Shown: piece by piece, positions 1 through 11,221 of the stretch
Position numbering within the stretch: the stretch's first letter is position 1
How the letters are laid out: each line of letters starts with the position of its first letter
NCBI GenBank assembly: GCA_036674765.1
Contig: JARVKI010000036.1
Span: 62,001-126,000 of the forward strand
Length of the DNA: 64,000 bases
Origin: Seiridium cupressi
Lineage: Eukaryota; Ascomycota; Sordariomycetes; Amphisphaeriales; Sporocadaceae
Direction of reading: 5' to 3'
Notes under the pieces: generated by a model
Seen by the model: the letters and a program-made list of their open reading frames with translations, nothing else
What the model was told of the DNA's origin: nothing
Databases searched by the model: none
Position numbers and translations under genes: made by a program

Positions 1-515
1 GTCGTAGGTGGTGGTATCACCCTTGCCGAAGTAGTTGGTCTGCACCTGGGTTGCGTCACCACCGAGCCACTCCCAATCGATCTCGTCGAGGTCATCGGAC
101 TGCAGGACGAAGCTGGTCACAACACCCTGACCAGTGCAGGCACGAAGGGTAATATCGATCTTGCCGAAGAAGATGTACTTGTTCGCCGAGATGGTGGGAG
201 CGTCGGTCTCCGTGTTGATTGTGAAGACAGCACCGAGCGAGTCATCGAAGCTGAGGGTGGTGCCTATAGCCTCGTCAAAGAGGTCGACCTTGCCCTTGGT
301 GAAGTCGCCTTCGTAGGTGGTACCTAGAGCGGCATCGTCGGGGCACGCTGGTTGTCCATGTCAGTTCAAGAGCTCTTGAATAACGACCCGTACAGGCATT
401 ATGCTACAGGGCACTTACTCTTCTCCATGGGGTTGCAGCTGGTGTAGGTCTGGGCAGAGACCAGCTGGGAGGCGGCCAAGACCACCGCAGTGGCGGAAAT
501 CACTTTGGAGAACAT
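1..515 (-). CDS. Crh-family GH16 cell-wall transglycosylase, 3' end beyond window
   Basis: Predicted exons 515-419 and 347-1, with a 71-nt intron (348-418) that has GT-AG ends and a CTGAC branch site. The protein opens with a signal peptide ending near VSAQ, then a CNPMEKTCP stretch typical of Crh1/Utr2/Crf1 proteins. The GH16 signature DEIDWEWLG follows; its two glutamates are the nucleophile and acid/base. Family role: secreted, usually GPI-anchored enzymes that cross-link chitin to beta-1,3/1,6-glucan in the wall. The start at 515 is the first ATG giving a complete signal peptide. The C-terminal part (rest of the GH16 fold and any GPI signal) lies outside the window, so anchoring cannot be checked. 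Family assignment is firm; the exact Crh paralogue is not known. Confidence 0.9.
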
Positions 516-3500
516 CTTGGCTGGGTTGTATAGGGAGAGAGATGGGATGGTGACTGCCGATGAGTTGCTCTGAGATGTTGGCTGGAATGCGAGGGTTCAG
601 AAATATCGGAGAGCGGCCTTGAGATTATTACGAATCGTTTAATAGACGGGGGAAGGAGCAAGATAGAGCATATAAACAAGTGGCTGGTACCGGCTTGCTT
701 GTACTATAGAAGTAGTGCGTTAACGAGAGACACTAAAGTTGAAAATGAACCGAGACGCTGCAACGCGCGTGGCTGGCGATGATCAGCAGCCTGCAATGGA
801 GAATGTGTGAGCGAATGTGGGATGGGGAAACAGGAGGTCATTCGCAAGCTGATCCGGGCGAGACGATGGTTTTATTCCCTCTAGACAGTAGAGTCTCTCG
901 CTGTCTCTTTGTGGTCGACTTTGCGGTCGAATCCTCAGCCGTAACCCGTCGCGCTTGGGGGATCCCCTGCGATCCGCAGGGGGCCCCATTGAACAATCTC
1001 ATGATGGACGCGGACTAACCTTTCCAAGAATGCACTAGACGAGTGGCACTGCTGCCAGGAACAGGGGGTTCTCTGGCCGTTCTGCCGGGGGAGGTTTGAC
1101 TTGTGCCTGACATAATTCTTCGTGATGATCCTTGTCGGGGGCCCTTTGAGTCTTTGACAGATCTAAGCGCACCGACTTGCAAACCACAGCCTTTCCCGAA
1201 AACGACGTTGCGTTGATTTGCATAGGTAGCACGTCCCTCCACTGCTTTCACTATGGCATGAAGTCATCGACAAGGAAAGCTTCTCCATCGATCTGCCCAA
1301 GTCTAGGATGCACGACCGCCCAGACTCGAGTGCAGACAGGAGACGCCGTACGACCCACAACCGTCAGTAGGATCTGCGAGGTTGGTCGCACCGTCAACCA
1401 AGAGGGCTGGCGCATACATACGGCGTCTGTCAGCTGCAAGATGGGCACACTTCACTTGCGCCCGTTCTGCAGTCAGCGGCGAGCCCACCTCAAGGGCCGA
1501 CTTTCCAGATGCCCATCCGAATGCGGGCAGGCCAAGCTTTGCTAACCCAAAGGCAAAAGGCGCAGTGACAGAGAGGGCCCCTCATTGCTTCTTAGTCCTC
1601 TAGGCATCAAGTACATTGCATCACGGCCCAGCGAATCAGCAGCGCTGGTGGGTGGATCGAATAGGGGTTCAAAACAAGCTTAAGACGAACCAAGCAATTC
1701 ATTTCGTTAGAGCCTACTTCATGAGCCCACCATACACAAGGTACTTCGCAAGGCTGGTCAAGGATACGGTGGTTATCCAACTACGGTAGGCCATATGATC
1801 ACAATGATCTGATCTAACGTTAGGTAGGGATTGATTGATTAAAAGGACGGGGTTCGTTTTATGCTGCTGCCGCTCTGCGGCTTGGGCTGAGCGCGGGAGA
1901 TTTCCAGCGTTATGGGCGTTCCTTCCAACTGGGAGACCTCTGGTCTCAGTGATTTTTGTCGCATGCTGAAGCGTTTCAAGCAAGTATTGAGTTGCAGGTT
2001 CATCAAGCCACCTCATGCCTGCGAAACAACGCCAAGCGTCCACAGCATCCATCTGGGATGCAGCAGATTGTGTACTCATCCGCTGCGCTCCTCCTGGACG
2101 TGATGCGCCATGGAGGCATTGAAACAAAAACGCTCTCCCTCCAAAGCAACCAAGGGACTACCATCCTAGAGCTGCACGACGCAGGGCTGCCTCTTGACCT
2201 TCAACCAATGGAGCGGCGACAGTCGGCAGCATACTCGACGATGTCAAACACTGAGGCACGAGGGGCACTTTCTGGAACAATGCAATGGAACGTTGTCACT
2301 TGACTGCGCCCGAGTCATGTTGCCCCTCGGCGTCCCCATTCGAGACGTCTTAGAGCGCGGCGTTATTGACCACCGAAGGAGCTCGGTTCGTCCCCCCAGA
2401 CTTCGTGTTACTACCAGGCCCTTTTTTAGCGTGGCAGTGCTATTTCTGGTGCTTTCTGGCCGCCCAGCGCGTCGCCCGGCCGACTGCACAAATCCTGCTC
2501 CCCATTGGCTTCCAGCATACATTGTAGGTATCCTGCTATCAGTCTCCGCGCACGTTCGAGCAATCAATGCATGCATGCGTCCGGATTAGGACGTCGCCCG
2601 TTCTTCCCGCCGGCACTGGTCATGAACGAGAGCGCCGTCCCCTACGTCGGCTTGAAGTCGAACTAGAGATTGACAGTAGCCTTGTGCAATCGTGCATACC
2701 GTGACATTGTACTCCGTCGCTGTACTACACTAACTAGAGACTACGACACCTGGCGGACTTGGGGCAATTTGACCCAACTTAGCGGTCATCCACACAGGCC
2801 CACCGCCCTAAATTCTAACCTTGAGTAGGCGGTTCTTCAGCAATTGCTTGGCGTTACCGACTGGCGGCATCCGCTCATGATGACTTCTCAAATTCGGTCG
2901 CCGCTCGCTCGTGTCACTCGTTCAGCTCCGCAATCACGAGCGGCCCGATTTGGTTTCTGACGCGATATTCCGAACTGTGATGTCGGCACTTCGTTTCTGG
3001 ACATCGGATTACCCGCCACTAGAAACGAGCATAGCCCGGGATTTCCATTCTGAGCTACACCGTCATGCCAAAGCCATTTCACTGCAATCAGCTGAGATCT
3101 GCACCTCTCAATTGAAAATCTTTGAACAATAGAATACGAGGTTACAAACAGATAGCCATCAGTTGCGCAATTTGTTGCTGGATGAGCTACTTGGCCGATC
3201 TTCTGAAACTAGACTCGGAAATGAGATAGATCGCCCACCCGGAATCCCGAGTCGTTTAGAGATACGACAAGACCCTTTTGCGCTGAGTACGCAACCCACA
3301 TGTGATGATGACTCGACCGAGGATTGTTTCGCTGGCACACTGGAAGTTCAAGATCTGACATTCTGGTTGCTAGTATACTATACTATCTCAAAAACATAAT
3401 CTCCGAAATATACTGCACTAGCTTTCCCGATTGATACAATCTAAGGTCACATCTCAATAATGCTCTCAAGTAGATGCTACCAACGAGTTAATTTTCTGGT

Positions 3501-3593
3501 AATTGTTGAAGCCTTGTGCCCTGATTTAGTGATTCCACTGACAATCATAGACGCAGTAACGACGACGTTTCTGAAATGCTTGGATTTCCCAAA
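516..3593. other. Gene-poor stretch, 3.1 kb
   Basis: No convincing gene. Reading frames here are short and lack recognisable domains or splice-supported extensions. It begins with the promoter of the Crh-type gene on the minus strand. It contains a GC-rich palindrome group at 958-987 and, near 2884-3399, a plus-strand frame interrupted by one TAG (see findings). Confidence 0.6.
958..987. repeat. Overlapping GC-rich palindromes
   Basis: Three perfect inverted repeats sit side by side: GGGGATCCCC (958-967), CCCCTGCG/CGCAGGGG with a 3-nt ATC loop (964-982), and GGGGCCCC (980-987). The surroundings are ordinary-composition intergenic DNA. Function unknown; it resembles the palindrome cluster at 41443-41544. 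Confidence 0.6.
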
Positions 3594-4961
3594 CTATTTG
3601 CTACAACCTGGAATCCCTAGTCTTATCAAACCTTCGTGGATTTCGTGGACTTCGTGGGGTTCCTGGTAAGAGTCCCCCAAATCGTCTGACGTAGAGTAGT
3701 AATCCTCGCCCGCTTCGTCGCCTTCATTTTCATCCACGTCTATATCTGCATCCCCGTCTCCGTCATTCGGGACATCTTCAGGGCGAGGTATGCTAAGAAG
3801 TCTTCCGACAGACTCCTCGACCAAGGTACCAATAGTGGCTGTGTTCTCCGCGTCTTGCTTCAGCATGTTGGCAATCGCGGCTGCCTCCTCCCTATCGAGT
3901 TCCTCTCGTTTCTTCTGAATCTCTTCAAGTTTGGCCACAGCCGTCTTCTCGGCATCATTCTTCATAAGTTCCATCGAGGTGATTTTGTTGCTGAGCTCGG
4001 CAGAGATCTCCTCAAGCAAGGCGGCGCGCTGGTTGTCCCTCAGCAGCAAGGCCACAGCGACACCGGCCTTGATGAGGTTCTGGACGTCGCTGCCGGTCAG
4101 CTTGATCCTGCGAACGGCGCTATGACGCAGAGGGTTGATAGCAGCCATTGTTGAATCGAATTTGCTACCCTTGAGATTGAGAGCTCTTAAGGGTATCTGC
4201 TCGACGTGTTTGCGATACAGGTGCGACCAATAATTGAGTTCGATGGCAACTGCGCAATCACATTTCTCGTCCACAAGAAGAAATGGCAACCACTGACTTG
4301 CAAAGTCATAAAAGCACTCTTCCAGTATAAATTGTGCTTCAGTCAGAAGTAAGTGCTGCGCTTTGTATGACAACCGTACTGGATGTAAGGACGGGATAGT
4401 GGCGGCCGTGGACGTAGGCTGAGGGGCTGCCACGAGGCTAGGATTGGGGGAATGTCCTGAAACTTTGATCAATATTAGTCAATCCAATATCCAAGAAGTT
4501 CATAAGATGTGCAACTCAAGTGAGTTTATGATAGCCAGGGGGTATTCGATGTATTTACCATTATCATTGGTAGCAGCCTTAACGTCTCGGTCTAGCCAAG
4601 GTAGTTCATCCTCTTCGTCGTCTTCGCCATCGCTGACGCCCTGTTCGAATGACTCGCGCACAGACTGTACGGCCTCAAGTTCAGAGGCTTCTCGCAACGC
4701 GTCTCGTTCGGGCGATGATTGGAAAAGTTCCGGAAACTCGAGCCTGGCCTTGAGATCGGACTCGAAAACCTGCCTCTCCAGCAGAGCACGTACAATGGCA
4801 ACGACACTGTCAGTGCCGATATCATTCAATGACCGCAGCGCATTTTTGTGGTCTACAATCTCTTTGCGAATCGATTTTCGCTTGCGCATCTGGGCCTTTG
4901 GCCCTGAGAAGATGGCTCTGCAGGCTAGGTAGACTCGTTGTTTCTTGGTCTTAGTCGCCAT
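3594..4961 (-). CDS. Unrecognised protein with Lys/Arg-rich N-terminus and acidic C-terminus
   Basis: Two predicted exons, 4961-4559 and 4456-3594, joined across a 102-nt intron with a TTGACTAATA branch site; product about 421 aa. I do not recognise the family. The first ~40 residues are rich in Lys and Arg. An acidic patch (GEDDEEDEL-like) falls near residue 110. A charged heptad-like stretch around residues 260-330 (EISAELSNKI...EEIQKKREELDREEA) looks like a coiled coil. The last ~70 residues are strongly acidic, with alternating Asp and a small HEVHEIHE repeat. No signal peptide or membrane segment is visible. The intron joins the frames cleanly and both exons use normal codons, so I think it is a real gene, possibly lineage-restricted. 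Confidence 0.65.
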
Positions 4962-5398
4962 CTTTCATTCGAAAAACAACTTAGCTTGAACTAGAAGGCC
5001 GAATTGACAGGACAATTCGAGACTGGCGAAGCTGGGGGATTGAATAGCACTTGAGGTTTCCCCGAAGTAAAGCATGTGGCGGGTGATGACGGCACAGACA
5101 TGCAGGAGGCCGTCCAGGTCCATGAATATGCCTCAGAGTCCTCAAGCTATGACTCGCCATTGCGTTTGACATCCCTTTTTGCATCCAACCAACCCTATTG
5201 GTAGCCTTATGGAATTGGGCACCAACGGTTGGTTGATTGCTCCTCATTCGTCTAATGGTGATTATGCCAGCTAAGGATGCATCAGCACATGCAGGCCACC
5301 ATCATCGCGCGCCATTGCATCCATAAAATGCTCTGTCGTCGTATCTGTTTCTGTGAAAGAATTTCGCAAAACGGGAAGTCCTTTTTTGTTGTTCTTTC
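4962..5398. other. Intergenic, 437 bp
   Basis: 5' region of the unrecognised minus-strand gene and 3' flank of the transcription-factor-like gene. I see no gene or clear site in it. Confidence 0.6.
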
Positions 5399-7171
5399 TC
5401 AACCCTTACCGGTGCCGAGACTCCAAAATGGTCTATCGTCTGGCAGAGACCGTATCTTGAAGCCGATGACCTCGAATCTTTCCATAATCGAGTGAAACTT
5501 AGCAAGCGTCTTTGCGCTTCGGGAACCATCGAACTTGAGGATATCGTATGCTACTCGTGCGGTGAATATTCTTGATGCCGGTCCTTGAATCCTCATCTCG
5601 TCCTGGAGTACGAAGTCCATGCTCCTATATATGTTCGTGGCGTTCTCAACAGCTTTATCTAGGGGTGAGCTACCTTCCTCAGAGCTCACACTCGCATAAG
5701 CAGGATCCATGGCCCCGTATCGCACTCGCAAGAGGTGTAAATGGATGAAGCAAATGGCACAGATGAGCCAGTAGTTGAGGTAGACACTTGCTGTCGACAA
5801 CTTTGCGAAGCGGTAGCGACTCTCTGGGTTCTCGGGGAATAATTGCCAATAAGAGGGTGCATCCGCTTCCATAGCAAACACGTGATCTATATGGCATATA
5901 ATTGTGCGGAAGTCGGAGGAAAGCGCCAACGCAGAGAGCTCCAGCTTCGGGCCCTTGACTCTGTCTAAACTGTCAAACCTCTCTAGGAGAGGTGGGATAT
6001 CCGCTGCGATTGTCAGCAATCTCTGAATGATGTTCTGGCCCTGAAGTTTGAACGGGAGCGTCTTCCAATCATGGTGAGACGTGAATGATCTTCTCCGCAT
6101 GTATATGGCCTCAAAGATCTTAATGACAGTCAGCTTCAGTCGTGGATGAAGCTTGTACCTGCAGAGAAGACTTACGATTGAGCCTCTAAAGCCGGCGAAC
6201 AGCTTATGTGTCGCGACTGGGATGAAGCCCTCGGGACCAATCGCTTGAAAGAGCTCCTGTACTCCTTTGTGGTGTACTTGACGACTGAGAGTATTTTCTT
6301 CAATTGGAAGCAGAAGCTGAGCGGGATATTACGATCAGCAGGCGTCTCAGTAGGGTTGCATTGGGGGCTATTACTTACCGCTGCGGTGTAAAGGCAAATG
6401 ATAGTTGCCAGGACCATGAATCGATTACTTGGATTGAAGGTCCGGAGCGCAACCTGAAGCTTTCGTAAGGCGGTCCCGTAGGCGCCTAGATAACTCGCTT
6501 TTGATGGCCTGAGATCCGCTTTATGCGTCGTGATGGACGCTGCCAACGCCATGATGGCCGAGTTGAGGATGTCGTTACCACAACCAGCAGACAGCGATGG
6601 TAGAGCATCCATCCAGCCCCCCCAGTCTCGGATTTTCAGACTTGGTGATTCCTGGTGTATGACCTGCATCTCGCTTTCTGCCGTAAATGACCGAATGGCT
6701 AAATTAAGGACATCTCGTGTCGGAGGAGACAGTGGCGTCGTTGGGTGGCATGCTCGTGCCCCGTCCAGAAACATCTTCATCCCTCCTTGATCAATCTTGA
6801 TTTGAGCCCGCCGTTCGCCTGATTTCCGGGCAAGAACGACTTGCCATGCCGATTCGTCATCAGAACGATTACCAGTGGCAATGCAGTCATGAGACGGTAC
6901 ACATTGTGTCGCACCTCCAGCTTGTCGCCAGTTATGGAAACAGGTGGGACAAACCGTCCGTTTCTGGTGAGACTGGTAGAGCGGTCAGTAAGGGGATGGC
7001 ACATGACATCTGCGACCTCCAACGCGGCTGAAGACTCACGCCAAGAGCTCTCTGCATACAGGTACGGCACATGATTGCCTCCGTGCTGAGTAGCCAATCG
7101 ATGTGGCATTTGCCACCGGGAGTGTTCTGATCTGATTCAGCTCTCGATGATTTGCACCATATTCTAAGCAA
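5399..7171 (-). CDS. Fungal transcription-factor-like protein (Fungal_trans_2/DUF3468 type), N-terminus uncertain
   Basis: Predicted exons 7171-7040, 6963-6379, 6316-6176 and 6118-5399, all in phase; about 525 aa. The middle and C-terminal parts match the large fungal-specific regulator family usually attached to a Zn2Cys6 domain: an ARACHP segment, an AYGTALRKLQVAL helix, a SRQVHHKGVQELFQ segment and an F.P.ATHKLFAGFRGS motif across the third splice site. The N-terminus is Cys-rich (KCHID, MCRTC, VCPTC, TQC) but its spacing does not give a standard C-x2-C-x6-C cluster. The start and first intron may therefore be wrong, or the DNA-binding domain may be degenerate. The third acceptor is AAG, which is uncommon. 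Likely a nuclear regulator if the zinc cluster is real; targets unknown. Confidence 0.6.
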
Positions 7172-7686
7172 ACACGACGGCGGCTCAGAAAAAAAAAAAT
7201 TTCAATTGATTTCTGCCAAGAGGCATGCCTTCATATGTGACTTGTCAGCATCGGGAGCAGGGGCGATCTCATGTGGTGCTGACGAGAGACAGAACCAGAA
7301 GTACCCAACCAATAAGAACTGTATAAACCTAGGTACATTTTCCGCGATTGGTTCCTCAATTTTAACCAATCTAAAAGAGGCATGATCCGGAATGATCTAT
7401 CCAATCATAACTATTGCGCGCGGTCCGAAGCCATGGTAAGAAGGCGACAACCTTGTCTCGCTTGGCTGCCTTGCCTGTCAACCTTATTTGTAGGGGTGGA
7501 AGGTTTTATTTTTCGGTGTGCGCCTGGGTTTCGAAAGCACATTCGTTCCCATCCAGGCAGGATAACGAGCTCTTTTTATGTAATCTTATGGGAGACGACT
7601 ATATTGCAGATTGATAATGTTAATCGTACCCACCAACTTTGCGAGCATTATGAAGCTAGGATGACGCCGTAACACAGTGCAACACT
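7172..7686. other. Intergenic, 515 bp
   Basis: Promoter side of the regulator-like gene and 3' flank of the MFS gene. It contains an A-run at 7190-7199. No gene seen. Confidence 0.55.
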
Positions 7687-9447
7687 CTAAAGGAAGTTCC
7701 GGAAGCCGTACCCCTCATTTTCCACGCCTGTTTGACCCTTGGCTGGATCGAACCCCCCTGCCCTTGCCGCCGCATCTCTCTTCTCAAACTGTTTATTCTC
7801 ACGCGCTAACCAGATCCTTAATATCAACGCGAGAAGGGCGTTGAAAAACATGAATGCAGCGCATATGCTCATGCCCTTGACATAGTACGGCTTCTCCGTA
7901 GTGGGAAAGATACGGGTTCCGAGGAGCGGCCCACATTGCCCGACAATGTTAAGTAGGGCGATGCCAGATCCTCGCTTCGAGTCACTACCCTGGTTGTTGA
8001 TTGTCCAGGGAAGGGTATTCGCAATGGCTGGAAATACGCCAGCAGCAGCGAGGAAGACACCAAAGTAGCGCACTCCCACACTCTTGACTGTTGCTAGCAG
8101 AATGTAGCCAACGCCGCCAATGATCGAGAGAGTGATCAGCATGTAAGCACGCTGCCGCGTTTTATCCGCGATCCAGGTTGTCACAATACAAATGATGAAG
8201 GCAAGGAAATAAGGAGGCGCTGTGAGACCCTGGGCGTTGATGGAAGAGAAGCCCATACTAGTCAGAATCGTTGGCAGGAAAACAGGCAAGCTGCTGAACG
8301 AGACGTTGCAGCTGAAATACATCAGAGGTGGGATCCACGTCTTGACGTCGGCGAGGGCTGCGAAGACTTCTTTGAAGTTGACGTGCCCGACTCGTGCTGC
8401 GCCCTCGGTGCCAGTCTGCTGGATCGCCCGGGCGCGGGTAACCTGTCGGTCTTCTTCGTCCAGAAACTTGGCCTTGTCCGGAGAGTCGGGCAGAAAGAAA
8501 AAGGCAATAAATGCCAACAATACAGAGGGTATGCCCTCAACGATGAACAGGAGCCTCCAATTTTCAATCCTGGGATGCCCCGAGGTAATTCCATACGCAA
8601 GTGCTCCCGCGAAAGTAGTTGCTAGGGGAGCGGCCGACAGGAAAATGCCACAGCGGAAACCTAACTCGTGTCGCTTGTAGAAGAAGCTAAGCAGGTAAGG
8701 TATACCGGGACCGTAGCCCGCCTCAGAAGCTGCTAGGAAAAAGCGACAGGCCATGAGGCCCTGCCAGTTAAATGCTGCCGCTTGTAGTGTTGATGCTATA
8801 CCCCTATATAAAGTTAGTATTTAGCGGCGTGGGCATTAGAGGAGTCTCACCAAACAAGCACACAGCAGAAAGCCCATATATGCCTGCCGCGATATTAGTG
8901 ATTGGTTTTAGCCTTAAGACGGTCGCGGTTTCTTACGGTGGAATCAGCTTCCACATGAGAGCACAAAATTCGAAGATGACTATTGTGCCTGTCAGCGCCA
9001 CTCCGATCAAAGCAAAACTGGTGGTTTCTTACTATACGGAATGTAGAATATCGTCAGTAACCACTGTCGACAGAATTAGTATTCTGCAGCCTTCCGCGGT
9101 ATCTGGAAAGTTATACTTGATAATGCGCATCATCGAAACCTAGGTCCTCCGCCATGCCAGCAGTTTCTGCGTTTCCTATGTTTGACCGGTCAAGGAAAGC
9201 AACGAGGTCTATGCAATTTAGCCCCAAAGCTCATCGTAACCAAGTCCAAGACAAACTCACAAAGCGCCGTTACCAACGGGATCAGCCTCCGATCCAGCTT
9301 GCGTAGGACGCGCTTTTCCAGGACAGGATCAATCTCATTTCCGTAAGCCGCCTCTGTCCTGTTGCCGGTAATATTGAGTCCGTCCATTTCGTGTCTCTGA
9401 GCGTGCGGGCCTACAGCCTCGATCTTAGAATCGTCCATATTGTCCAT
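7687..9447 (-). CDS. MFS anion:cation symporter (Tna1/Dal5-like)
   Basis: Six predicted exons: 9447-9261, 9208-9117, 9063-9033, 8979-8937, 8883-8851 and 8803-7687, giving exactly 501 codons (500 aa). The joined frames reproduce the family order: a soluble N-terminus ending in VLRKLDRRLIPLV, then LVAFLDRSNIGNA after TM1, YQWLLTIFYIPYI in TM2, MWKLIPP, and FFLAASEAGYGPGIPY in TM4. About 12 membrane segments are expected. This is the ACS family, whose members import organic anions such as nicotinate, allantoate, biotin precursors or tartrate; the substrate cannot be read from the sequence. Two exons are only 31 and 33 nt long. It stands apart from the Dal5-type gene at 27.7 kb. Confidence 0.88.
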
Positions 9448-11221
9448 TTGCGAAACGGCCTCGAATTAGCTAGGAAAGCACTTTGACAAGAGACTTGGCA
9501 AATGAAGATAGCACGGAAAGGCAACTAATGATAGGTATCCCCAGAACTGCGAAAATTTGGGGAGCCAGCCAGAGTACGACTGCGGGTATTCTATCACCAG
9601 CCCCCCAAGCAATGAGGAGAATATATTAGTGAGCTATCGGACGTCGGACGGGGTGTCTGCCGAATACTATGACATCAATGAATAAGCTTTTGGTTTGTAG
9701 CTAAGGGCTGGCATGTGGGGCGCCGGTGTTACCCCACAGCACCTAGCACTAACCCCGGCGGTTCTACGGGTCACCCCGTGAAAAGGATGGGGGCTTTTCA
9801 AATTGCCAATTGTGCTCAGGATATCGAGCAGAATGGGAACAAATCTGCGTGATTAGGTTCTATATCACATGTTTGATACAACAGAAGCAATAGAAGCACC
9901 GCAAGTTGACCTGAGAGATGATCGGCACTCCCGGGCAATGAAGTGATCAGACGAGCCGCGTGGTATTGAAAACCGGTGCAGCTGTAGTGCATGCATGGCC
10001 CTGCCGATCGTCAATGAAATTGGTATTTCCGAATAACTGCCATTTTCTAGCACTAGTCTGGTATGACAGACTGAGATTTGTCTCTAGCCTAGGCGTACTA
10101 GGTTGGATACTTTCATCCCTGCCATCCCTAGGTTGAGGATGGAAAGAAACCTACGCCGGAAGGCTCTGACGCCTCAGCGATACAGCTTATGTTCTGGCAG
10201 ATGTGACCACTAATGGGTATGCCTTTTTCCGGGCACCACGGTTATCTATTAGGCATGAAGCGAGCATATTTACCGCGCGTAGCGATATGTTGATATGGGA
10301 CTGAGGCGGATGCAGCCGCTGCAAGCCCATGTTGGCATTTCAGCCGCGTGTCGATCCACTTGAATGATACCTCGTACATGCTCTCCATGACGTTGTACCC
10401 ATTCACCTACAGGTATTTAGCATTGTAGCAGGAATCATTGGGTGCTTTCTACGCGTGGGTCATTCAAGCACGCCAGTAACCCCTGTGTACGAGTGTGCAT
10501 CATGGAGCCGGTGGGTATACGTTGTTCGACCGTAGCATGATTGTAAATATAGTGGCCCGAGTGCCTGGGGTATCAATGTCTGGAGGCTAACACCCGAGAC
10601 TACACGTACTGCAGCTGCTCATGTGAAGATACCCTAAGTTTGTACTTGGACAGGATTCAAAGCTCACTTGAACTGCGAATATACCTTTCTACATATATTA
10701 GCAAGTCCTAACTGGTATAGACGCTTACCCCTTCAGCAGCTTTGGTGCCATGTACAATTCACTGGTACTGGCGAGGGAAAGCAAGGTAGATAGACAAATC
10801 CAATGACCAGAAACGGAAATATGCAGACGATTCGATTAACTCATAGTGCGCTGCTTTGTGAGATGCCTCGGGGCCTTGGAGAAAGCCACACTGGAATGGG
10901 TCGTGGTGGCGTTGTAAGCCAAATACAATTAATTAAGCTAAACCTGGGCGCCAAGTTGGGTCACGTGGGCGCGTTCGCAGGTTCGCGTCCGATGGTGCCT
11001 CTTCGACGCGCTTGTCCAGGCGGTTCGAAAACAATTTCATGCCACCCCGGCCCTGTCGCCTATTACGCCCATTCAAGTCACGAGTTTCCAGGCATCTACC
11101 CATTGACGAACCAGCAGATCGCTCTCGATCGACCTGCTTCCCTTCAATCACGAATTCTCTCTTGGATGCATTATATTTCTCTTCCAGTACGCTTGAGAAC
11201 TCGATTCCGGCCTATATCATA
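9448..11221. other. Intergenic, 1.8 kb
   Basis: Divergent upstream region between the MFS gene (minus) and the RTT107-like gene (plus). No coding frame with domain support. Scattered short palindromes such as CCTAGG are present. I see no defined regulatory element. Confidence 0.55.

Noticed and set aside
9740..9750. CACCTAGCACT found three times in intergenic DNA (9740, 37787, 42465), all on the plus strand
   Set aside because: Across all 11-mers, about two or three triplets of copies are expected by chance in 64 kb, and the matches do not extend.
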